Assembly (NCBI RefSeq): GCF_019266065.1
Contig: NZ_LPNR01000116.1
Location: forward strand, 1,180 to 52,138
Length of the DNA: 50,959 bases
Reading direction: 5' to 3'
Origin: Nocardia sp. MH4
GTDB taxonomy: Bacteria; Actinomycetota; Actinomycetes; Mycobacteriales; Mycobacteriaceae
Each line of letters opens with the position of its first letter. The first letter of the stretch is position 1. Below, one piece after another: positions 8,541 to 14,528 of the stretch. A program made the position numbers and the translations under genes. The notes beneath the pieces are model-generated. The model was not told the DNA's origin. It saw only the letters and a list, made by a program, of their open reading frames with translations, and did not search any database.

Positions 8541-10265
8541 CTATGCTGCTGCGGATGTCTGGACGGTTGAAATCTGTTGTGTCCCAATGGTTTCCCGTGA
8601 AACACCACCACCACCCGGGGGTCCTTCGTCCTGTGCGAGGCGAGCTGTGATGTATTGGGCGCGCTGACCGATCCGTCGTTGGACCAAGTCCAAGACCAGG
8701 TGCGCGCGTGGTGGTGCGTCCTTGTCGCCGGGGCGTACCGGAGTGATCCTCAGGTGCGAGGTATCGGCCATGACCAGACCGACGGCGGCGAGGTACTCGC
8801 GGACGTATTCGAGCCGTTCGGCCTTGTGGTCAAGGACGGTCTTGCCGGTCCACTTGTTCGAGTTCTTGCAGCGCCGACCCGGCAGCCCCAGCGATTCGCG
8901 GCGGTGTGCGATACCCCGGCACTTGCCCGGCTGGGTCTTCTCGCTGGCGCCCTTGGGCACGATGCCGTAGGTCAGCCACACCGAACACGTCGGCGAGCAC
9001 GGCGTGTGCTCCAGCTCGGCGTGTAGCCGGTCGTAGTGTTCGGCCACTCGTCGCGAGCCCGGTTCGAGGATTTCCCCGACGCTCTTGGTCAGGTACTTCG
9101 TCAGGTAGCGGACCTTGTGATCCATGCCGTCGGAACCGGCCAGGATCTGGACCGCCTTGGACTGGCCGCCGAACTGGAGCGTGTGAGCCGGGTCGAGCTC
9201 ATCCACGGAATCCATGACCGCGAGCGCGTCGTCCCAGTAGGTCAGCGGGCGATGGGTTTTGGGGTCGACGAAAGTGCCGGCGGAGTAGTCCCAGACCGGC
9301 ATGTTGGTGTTGTCGTAGACGGGCCGGTCGTAGTGCGGCCACCAGATGTTGACGTAGGTCGCCGCGGTGACCTGGTAGAGCAGCTTGGTCGGGATCGAGC
9401 CCCGCAACGCGATATGCAGGTGCGGAGCGGCCCGGCGCTGCGGCTCCACCGTGGCGAAGTACTGGACGTTCCAGCCGACCGCGCGCCGCAGGTTCTCGAT
9501 CCACTTGGAGAACAGCCGCGCCATGTGGATCGTGTCGCGGGCCTGGCGGGCGTAGTCGTAGGCGTCCGGATCACGCGGGGAGCCGTCGGAGACCATCTTG
9601 CCCGTCTCCGGATCGCGTACCTGGTTGATCGACCCGTACGAGGGCAGGGTGAGGGTGAAGAACGTCGACGGTCGGTACTTGCCCTCGGCGTAGGACTGAC
9701 CCACGGTCGTCTTGGCGACCTTCTTACGCGGCAGGTCGGGCAGGTCGTCACGGCGGCGTGTGGACTTGGCCTTGCGGCGGGGCTTCTCGTCGAGGGCGGG
9801 GAGTCGGCCACGCACGCCGAGTTCACGCGCCTCGGTGTCGAGGTCGGCCACCAGCACCTTGATCGCGTCCGCGAGCTCGTCGTCACCGTCGCGGCGAGCA
9901 TCGTGGTAGTCGCTGAAAAGGCTTGCGCGAGCGGTCAATACGTCCTGTTGCGCCTGGGTGACGACCGGCTCGGGGTCGACCGGTTCGTGTTCGGCGCACC
10001 AGCCTTCGCGCAGCTGGGTGATGCGCAGGTACTTGTTCGCCTTCGCGCAGGCCGGGCAGGTCGTGGCCACGGTCGACTTGCACGGGGCACCGACGTAGGA
10101 GGTCCGCGAGGTGATCGGGTCGAATGCCCGCATCGGCACGACCCGCGCGCACACGCCTTCCTTCTCGGCGGCAGCTTCGGCGATGTCCTTGATGTCGGGC
10201 ATCGCGCGACGGTCGGCAGCGGTTTCCCGGTTCGGCGCTACGCCGATGATCGGAGCGGTAGCCAT
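8541..10265 (-). CDS. RepSA-like rolling-circle replication initiator
   Basis: 574 residues. HUH-type landmarks are FFTLTLPSYG (motif I, about residues 202-211), PHLHIALRG (the HLH metal motif, about 281-289) and a tyrosine motif VRYLTKYLTKS (candidate nucleophiles about Y387 and Y391). Cysteine pairs near the N terminus (CPAC at about 70-73) and further cysteines near residues 430-470 look like zinc sites. This matches the pSAM2 RepSA family, which nicks the origin and drives rolling-circle replication of the excised circle. The ATG at 10265 is used; a GTG three codons upstream is equally possible. It is the first gene of a rep-xis-int operon, 13 bp upstream of xis. Confidence 0.9.
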   Translation of the reverse strand: MATAPIIGVAPNRETAADRRAMPDIKDIAEAAAEKEGVCARVVPMRAFDPITSRTSYVGAPCKSTVATTCPACAKANKYLRITQLREGWCAEHEPVDPEPVVTQAQQDVLTARASLFSDYHDARRDGDDELADAIKVLVADLDTEARELGVRGRLPALDEKPRRKAKSTRRRDDLPDLPRKKVAKTTVGQSYAEGKYRPSTFFTLTLPSYGSINQVRDPETGKMVSDGSPRDPDAYDYARQARDTIHMARLFSKWIENLRRAVGWNVQYFATVEPQRRAAPHLHIALRGSIPTKLLYQVTAATYVNIWWPHYDRPVYDNTNMPVWDYSAGTFVDPKTHRPLTYWDDALAVMDSVDELDPAHTLQFGGQSKAVQILAGSDGMDHKVRYLTKYLTKSVGEILEPGSRRVAEHYDRLHAELEHTPCSPTCSVWLTYGIVPKGASEKTQPGKCRGIAHRRESLGLPGRRCKNSNKWTGKTVLDHKAERLEYVREYLAAVGLVMADTSHLRITPVRPGDKDAPPRAHLVLDLVQRRIGQRAQYITARLAQDEGPPGGGGVSRETIGTQQISTVQTSAAA

Positions 10266-10355
10266 CAGAACCACACGTCCGATCCGTCACCCTCCCACAG
10301 CGGGGCGGCGGTCGAACTCGCGAGCCCTCACGTTCGCTGCTTCGTTGAGTGCCTC

Positions 10356-10649
10356 CTAGTAGCCCTCAGCCGCCTCAGCGGTGTAGGCCGCCAGCTCGAT
10401 CACGTCGGCAGCGGGCCGCTCGATCTCGACCAGACCGCCCGTGCAGTCGCAGCGGGTCAGCGTTTCCCGGCACGAGCACTCGGAGCCGTCGCAGGTCGGG
10501 CAGATCGCCCACGCCGTCGCGGCATGAGCAGCGATGCAACGCGCGTCGGCGCAGTTGCGGGTGAAGCAGTACATGCACCAACCCGCGAAGTTCAGGCGAG
10601 TCGGACGCAGAACGGCGGTCGTAGCCGCCTTGGTGGTCTGTGCGTACAT
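10356..10649 (-). CDS. Small Cys-rich protein, possible zinc-binding
   Basis: 97 residues with about ten cysteines, including CMYC at 25-28, CPTC at about 50-53 and CSC/CDC pairs, so one or two zinc knuckles are likely. The ATG at 10649 follows AGGGGG. It is transcribed towards rep and is separated from it by about 80 bp, so it probably heads the rep-xis-int transcript. Small Cys-rich proteins at this position occur in other AICE-like elements, but I cannot assign a function. Its promoter region is shared with the divergent HTH-PP2C operon and carries two palindromic operators. Confidence 0.7.
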   Translation of the reverse strand: MYAQTTKAATTAVLRPTRLNFAGWCMYCFTRNCADARCIAAHAATAWAICPTCDGSECSCRETLTRCDCTGGLVEIERPAADVIELAAYTAEAAEGY

Positions 10650-10684
10650 GGTTGCCCCCTGGTGTTGGCCGCGTTGCGCTGCAA

Positions 10685-10701
10685 GTTTATGACTCGTAAA
10701 C
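10685..10701. promoter_or_regulatory. Palindromic operator 1
   Basis: GTTTATGACTCGTAAAC, a 17-bp near-perfect palindrome (GTTTA-N7-TAAAC). It differs from operator 2 only at the centre base (C here, G there). It lies 36 bp upstream of the Cys-rich protein start. Confidence 0.7.
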
Positions 10702-10730
10702 CCTCAAGCCAGCGTTGGTGGATGATGGTG

Positions 10731-10747
10731 GTTTATGAGTCGTAAAC
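10731..10747. promoter_or_regulatory. Palindromic operator 2
   Basis: GTTTATGAGTCGTAAAC, matching operator 1 at 46 bp centre-to-centre spacing. It lies upstream of the -10 box (TAAACT, 10786-10791) of the HTH gene. The pair straddles the divergent promoter region, so one DNA-binding protein probably controls both the replication operon and the HTH-PP2C operon. Confidence 0.7.
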
Positions 10748-10798
10748 TCAGAGTAGGACCCTCGCCCCATGTCGTCAAGAGGTTCTAAACTCTGTGTC

Positions 10799-11632
10799 GT
10801 GAGCACCCACGATGAGTTCGAAGCCATCCGCAACGACCCGGACCCGATCCGGCGCGGGCTACGCGCTGGCGAACTCATCGGGATCTACAAGCAACGCTCG
10901 GTGGAGCTAGCGCGCCTACGAAAGGCCGCGATCGAACAGGCAAACCAGGACCTCGGTTTGAGCTTTTCTGAGATTGGTGAGCGCCTTGGCTTGACGAAGG
11001 GTCGTATTAGCCAGATCCGCACATCTGCGCCACCACCAGAGCGCGCCTATTTCGGTGTCGGCCCGGTCGCCATCGGTGTACCGCGCCGGATTGGCATCGA
11101 GGAGGGGCGCGAGCGCGCATACATCGATACGAACGACGAGGCCACCCGGTCGATTCTCCAGGCCCTCATGGACAAATATGCTTTGGCCACAACAGATTTC
11201 GCTATTCACCCCGACACCGAAGAGGCTCCCGCAGGTGACTGTGTCATCGTCTGCGGTCCAAAGTCAGCGCCGGTCGCCCGCAACCTCTTGGCACACGATC
11301 CGCTACTCACCTTCGACCGGAGCGAAGATGGTTGGGCGATCGTGGACCTTCATACCGGCGACCGCCATACCTCGCCGTTCCGGACCAATGGCACACGCAA
11401 GGACATCGGCTATCTCTCGCGGCGTATTGCCGACGACCGCGTGATTGTCCACATCGCTGGCATCACCGCCATCGGGTCCGAAGGTGTCGCGCACTGGCTC
11501 AAGAACAATCTCGCCACCGTCTACGACCCCGGCGCCAGGCTGACGGACTGCGTCATTGAATGCGAGTTCGACGCGAAGCTCGTCGTAACCGGGAGTCGCT
11601 TGCTCGCTGGACCTGAGTCGGTGGCGCTGTGA
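10799..11632 (+). CDS. HTH DNA-binding protein with C-terminal alpha/beta effector domain
   Basis: 277 residues from the GTG at 10799, which follows TAAACT by 7 bases (leaderless); an ATG 30 bp upstream lies ahead of that -10 box. Residues 53-76 (LSFSEIGERLGLTKGRISQI) form a sigma-region-4-like helix-turn-helix, preceded by a helical linker. Residues about 136-267 form an alpha/beta domain with 'VIVCGPKSAPVARNLL', 'GWAIVDLHTGDRHTSP' and a Gly-rich 'HIAGITAIGSEGVAHWL'. I have the impression of similar actinobacterial proteins beside PP2C genes, but no characterised function. The stop overlaps the phosphatase start by 4 bp (GTGA). Likely role: repressor of the element at the twin operators, with the C-terminal domain sensing a ligand or state set by the phosphatase. 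Confidence 0.75.
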   Translation: MSTHDEFEAIRNDPDPIRRGLRAGELIGIYKQRSVELARLRKAAIEQANQDLGLSFSEIGERLGLTKGRISQIRTSAPPPERAYFGVGPVAIGVPRRIGIEEGRERAYIDTNDEATRSILQALMDKYALATTDFAIHPDTEEAPAGDCVIVCGPKSAPVARNLLAHDPLLTFDRSEDGWAIVDLHTGDRHTSPFRTNGTRKDIGYLSRRIADDRVIVHIAGITAIGSEGVAHWLKNNLATVYDPGARLTDCVIECEFDAKLVVTGSRLLAGPESVAL

Positions 11633-12426
11633 GACTCGCCGTATCCGCTGCCCAGCTCGCCGCAAACTCCGATGATGACCGCTTGGTTGTCACCAACAAC
11701 GCCGTCATCGTGTTGGACGGCGCCACGGCTCACGATCCGTCGATGCCGACAGCGGGGAAGTACGTTGACCGCCTGGCCGACGACCTCGCCGAGCTCATCG
11801 AAGAACGGCGGGAACTCCCCGATGTGCTGAGATCCGCAGTCGAGCGGACGAGCACGGCATTGAACCTCAGCCCCGGAGCCGCCCCGTCTAGCACTGTGGT
11901 TCTCATCCGAGTTCATCCCTCAACTGTCGAGGCTTTGGTCTTGGGCGACTCGTCGGCGGTCTTCGGCCACCGAGGCGGCGGCGTTACCGTCCACACCGAC
12001 GAACGGCTGTCCGAGCTCGACCTACGCGAAGCGAACACATATCGCGAGCGTCTCGCGGCCGGTTCTGGATACGACGCAGAACACCGGTCGATCTTGCAAG
12101 CCCTCCAGACCGCCGAGAGATCGCACCGGAACCAGCCGGGCGGCTACTGGATAGCCGAGGCCGAGCCGAACGCAGCCAGCCATGCCCTGCACGTTCGCTA
12201 TCCGCGCGATGAGGTTTCGTGGGCTATTGCAGCCACAGATGGCGTGTCAGACACCATGCCCAGGTTGAACACGAACTGGGCAGACCTCGCGCGGATGACG
12301 CAGCCTCAGCTGTGCGACTTCCTCCACGTGATGCGAGCTTGGGAAGCTGAGACCGATCCGAACGGCGCGAGGTTGCCACGGGCGAAGCGGCACGACGATA
12401 AAACCGTCGCAGTCATCCACCTCTGA
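11629..12426 (+). CDS. PP2C-family protein phosphatase
   Basis: 265 residues. All PPM metal-site motifs are present: DDR at 16-18, VLDG at 28-31 (D30), GDS at 106-108, ATDGVSD at 202-208 (D204), and DDKT at 256-259. The enzyme should therefore be active as a Mn/Mg-dependent Ser/Thr phosphatase. It is soluble, with no membrane segment, receiver or PAS domain. The GTG start lies inside the stop codon of the HTH gene, so the two are made together. No kinase is encoded on the element, so the substrate would be phosphorylated by a host kinase; the partner HTH protein is the obvious candidate. Confidence 0.85.
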   Translation: MRLAVSAAQLAANSDDDRLVVTNNAVIVLDGATAHDPSMPTAGKYVDRLADDLAELIEERRELPDVLRSAVERTSTALNLSPGAAPSSTVVLIRVHPSTVEALVLGDSSAVFGHRGGGVTVHTDERLSELDLREANTYRERLAAGSGYDAEHRSILQALQTAERSHRNQPGGYWIAEAEPNAASHALHVRYPRDEVSWAIAATDGVSDTMPRLNTNWADLARMTQPQLCDFLHVMRAWEAETDPNGARLPRAKRHDDKTVAVIHL

Positions 12427-12494
12427 ACCTCTCAGCGTGCACCTCACCGCACAGGGTTGTTGCTGAAATTCGCTATATAGAGTCAAGGGCGCCT

Positions 12495-12518
12495 GCGGCG
12501 GCGCGTGCGCGCCGCCGC
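12495..12518. terminator. Strong GC hairpin downstream of the PP2C gene
   Basis: GCGGCGGCGCG (12495-12505) faces CGCGCCGCCGC (12508-12518) with a 2-base gap, so a stem of at least 9 bp forms with a small loop. There is no T tract. It lies 69 bp after the phosphatase stop and could be a terminator; on a rolling-circle element a lagging-strand origin is an alternative. Confidence 0.45.
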
Positions 12519-12673
12519 CGCGCAGACGCCGCGCAACGGTCTTGCTCGTACCTCACCGCCCGGCGCGGCGGCGAGTCGGCGACGAGCACGCGCTATCCAC
12601 AGACGCCGGGACTCCTGACAGCTCAGACAGCATCGACCCGAGAGCGTTGACGAGGGCCAGGAGCAGCCCGTCA

Positions 12674-12910
12674 GAATTGCTGAACGGAATTCCCGAGCCC
12701 GAATCGGCCGACATCCAGCACGATCGACGGCCACCAGCGCACCGAGTCGCATACGTACTGCCGCACGACTTCGTCGCTTGCCTCATAGGACCAGCCTGCC
12801 GAACCCGTGCAGGTGGTCATCGAACCGCCACCGGTCCCAGCCGAAAAGGCCGGCATACTTCCCGATCGCCTTGGCCGGTCACCAGGTGCGAGTGAATTGC
12901 TGAACGGAAT
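12674..12910. repeat. Pair of 17-bp direct repeats
   Basis: GAATTGCTGAACGGAAT at 12674-12690 and again at 12894-12910, 220 bp apart. On the minus strand both encode the peptide SVQQF, suggesting two copies of the same gene end. Confidence 0.6.
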
Positions 12911-12949
12911 CCGCGGTGAGGTTGGTGGTATCGCGACCGGTGGCCGCGT

Positions 12950-13134
12950 GGCCCTGTTCTGGGTTGGCCTGCATTGTGATCCCGCGCCCCTCACACCTCA
13001 AGGGCGCCGATGGCGTCAGCTTCGCTGATTGCTGAGCAACCCTTGACCTGTGAGCCTCTACGCGTGAACGGCAGGCCGTATCGGGCAGGCGGTGAGCCAG
13101 CCCCTTGGTGTGCAACCCAACCCAGAACAGGGCC
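12950..13134. repeat. 18-bp inverted repeat with 149-bp gap
   Basis: GGCCCTGTTCTGGGTTGG (12950-12967) is the exact reverse complement of 13117-13134. Read outward, both copies encode ALFWVGLH, so this looks like an inverted duplication of a gene fragment and not a simple hairpin. Confidence 0.6.
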
Positions 13135-13198
13135 AACGCCGGTCACCAGAACGAGCGATCAGCAGCATTGCAGGACGTCGCCACCAACCCCTGCGTAA

Positions 13199-13690
13199 TC
13201 AATTCCTTAGAGCAGTACGCAGACGTTGGGCCAACGCACTAGCCTGCTCCGGCGTCCAAGGCAACACCCCATTCTCCGCCATCAGCGCATGGAATTGCTG
13301 CTCGTGATACGGGACCCCTGGAGGCAGCGGCGAAATATGCCAATGCACATGGGAATTACCTTGCTGGCTGCCCAGACTCAGCAGATAGGTACGTTCGACC
13401 TCGACCGTCGCTTCCACTGCCCGCGCCACCTTGTACACCAGAGCCATCAACTGGAGGTAAGCGTCCTCAGCGAAATCTCCCACGACGTGCTCATGATGGA
13501 CCTTCGGAGCCACGAGGACGTGTCCTAGCAAGGTCGGATACTTGCAGAGGAACGCGATGTCGTTCTCAGTCTCAGCGACCACCTCATGCCATTCGTCACT
13601 GCCGGGGCGGACGACCACCTCACAGATAAAGCAGGAGCTCGACTGAACTCGCTGTGTATAGGCTTTCACGTCGAACGGAATACGTTGCAT
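13199..13690 (-). CDS. HIT-family protein (nucleotide hydrolase/transferase fold)
   Basis: 163 residues from the ATG at 13690. The HIT triad is HVHWH at about residues 114-118 (QGNSHVHWHISPLP), where the middle histidine is the usual nucleophile; 'GHVLVAPKVHHEHV' is the typical preceding strand-helix. An N-terminal CFIC could help bind zinc. HIT proteins hydrolyse or transfer nucleotidyl groups from AMP- or NMP-linked substrates. It lies within the element near its right end. The upstream frame is open another 81 codons but that part looks non-coding, and no clear ribosome binding site supports either start. Confidence 0.85.
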   Translation of the reverse strand: MQRIPFDVKAYTQRVQSSSCFICEVVVRPGSDEWHEVVAETENDIAFLCKYPTLLGHVLVAPKVHHEHVVGDFAEDAYLQLMALVYKVARAVEATVEVERTYLLSLGSQQGNSHVHWHISPLPPGVPYHEQQFHALMAENGVLPWTPEQASALAQRLRTALRN

Positions 13691-13967
13691 ACCAACTGAT
13701 TCTGCCGACACGGCGGAGGTGTGGCCACTCTTCACTCCGCAGCACCAGCTACCTGGAATCGGACTGAGCGACCTGCCGTGGCCTGGATAGGCTCCGTTGG
13801 CCCTGCATCCTCGCTTCGGCATGAGCGGACGTTCGACCGCGCGGGCAACTCGCCTGGAGACGCTTACCGGCCGTGCCCCATTCGTGCCCTGAGCCAGGGT
13901 CAAAGGGGGCAAATCCGGGTACCCCACGCGCAACCGGTAGCCCAGGTCAGGCCGTTTTTCCCGCCTA

Positions 13968-14039
13968 TTCGCCTGCTTCCCAAGCTGTTAGATCACCGGC
14001 CTTCCCTCGGGACAGGGCCTGAAGGAGGAAGCAGGCGAA
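13968..14039. repeat. 13-bp perfect inverted repeat with nested stem
   Basis: TTCGCCTGCTTCC (13968-13980) pairs with GGAAGCAGGCGAA (14027-14039). Between them CCTTC and GAAGG can pair as an inner stem. A single-strand origin, att accessory structure or terminator would all fit. Confidence 0.55.
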
Positions 14040-14072
14040 AGTCACCCAGGGGCCATGTCAGGCCACGCTTTG

Positions 14073-14091
14073 GTACGCAGTTGGTACGCAG
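14073..14091. promoter_or_regulatory. Candidate integrase/Xis arm-type sites, right end
   Basis: GTACGCAG at 14073-14080 and 14084-14091 with a TTG spacer, same order, orientation and period as at the left end. It lies 113 bp inside attR, while the left pair lies 58 bp inside attL. Confidence 0.5.
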
Positions 14092-14204
14092 CAGCACCAG
14101 CCGAAGCCATCACGTACCAACGCACGAAGCGCAGTTTTCCCAGCTCAGGCCATCGACACCAACGATGCCAACCAACACCGTGACCAGGCCGAACGCCCGT
14201 AGTA

Positions 14205-14254
14205 CGCTCTCCTAAAGCGGGTGTCGCAGGTTCGAATCCTGCCGAGGGCACAAG
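14205..14254 (+). repeat. attR (50-bp direct repeat; 3' half of tRNA-Arg)
   Basis: Identical to 7042-7091. It lacks the D arm and 5' acceptor strand, so it is not a functional tRNA. Host sequence resumes at 14255. Confidence 0.95.
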
Positions 14255-14309
14255 AATTTCCGCAGGTCAGGTCACTCTGGGTGGCCGCACAGGCCGTCAC
14301 CCAGTACCC

Positions 14310-14528
14310 ACCGAGAAGGCCCCGATACTCGACGACAAGGGCCTCCTGACCGCCAACGCGGTCTATCCGATGCCGTGGCGACTCGGCTGCGACCCGCTGC
14401 GCGTCGAACAGGACCAGCGCGGACGGCAGATCATCACCATCGAGTTGCAGGCGGGAGCGTCGGACACCTTCCCGTTCGAGCGGAGCGGCGGTTCAGGACC
14501 CGGCCGGGGCCTGCAATTTCGCCCGTAG
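14310..14528 (+). pseudogene. Possible 3' remnant of a host gene beside attR
   Basis: The frame 'APILDDKGLLTANAVYPMPW' continues to 'GRQIITIELQAGASDTFPFE' and stops at 14526-14528, with protein-like composition. It has no upstream start that makes a normal gene; the first in-frame ATG is 14370, which would give only 52 residues. It may be the tail of a gene lost when the site was rearranged. The last 36 bp run antisense to the acyl-CoA ligase. I do not recognise the family. Confidence 0.3.

Larger units (their letters stand above)
12427..13198. other. 770-bp region without an intact gene: decayed fragments and repeats
   Basis: No open frame here looks like an intact gene. On the minus strand about 12860-12671 reads like a frameshifted protein remnant: 'GKYAGLFGWDRWRFDDHL' continues only after a frame change as 'EASDEVVRQYVCDSVRWWPS'. 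A 17-bp direct repeat (GAATTGCTGAACGGAAT) occurs at 12674-12690 and 12894-12910. An 18-bp inverted repeat pairs 12950-12967 with 13117-13134. The base composition is visibly less GC-rich than the host flanks. The region probably holds remnants of older cargo. Confidence 0.5.
13691..14204. other. Right-end region of the element without a gene
   Basis: 514 bp without a supportable gene. It holds a 13-bp perfect inverted repeat (13968-13980 with 14027-14039), the right pair of GTACGCAG sites (14073-14091) and two copies of GTCAGGCC (13946-13953 and about 14057-14064). It is probably the attP-proximal control region or contains an origin. Confidence 0.5.
7042..14254. mobile_element. Small integrative element (AICE-like) in tRNA-Arg
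   Basis: Bounded by a perfect 50-bp direct repeat (7042-7091 and 14205-14254), giving a unit of 7163 bp. Next to the intact tRNA are integrase, excisionase and a RepSA-like initiator on one strand, the canonical pSAM2-type replication/integration block of actinomycete integrative and conjugative elements. The rest is a Cys-rich protein, a HTH regulator with a PP2C phosphatase, and a HIT protein. There is no FtsK/TraB-like translocase, which AICEs normally carry, and no room for one. It is thus either a decayed AICE or one that relies on another element for transfer. Confidence 0.9.

Noticed and set aside
12671..13136. Small minus-strand frames as intact genes
   Set aside because: They lack ribosome binding sites, change frame where protein-like sequence continues, and are interrupted by repeats; treated as remnants.
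7088..14204. FtsK/TraB-like transfer gene in the element
   Set aside because: Searched by eye for Walker A/B ATPases in all frames between the att sites and found none.
14042..14251. Short minus-strand frame reading AGFEPATPALGE at attR
   Set aside because: This peptide is the well-known false translation of a tRNA T-arm/3' end; it covers the att repeat and is not a gene.
14201..14254. Second tRNA-Arg gene
   Set aside because: Only the anticodon arm to 3' end is present; the 5' acceptor strand and D arm are missing, so it is attR.
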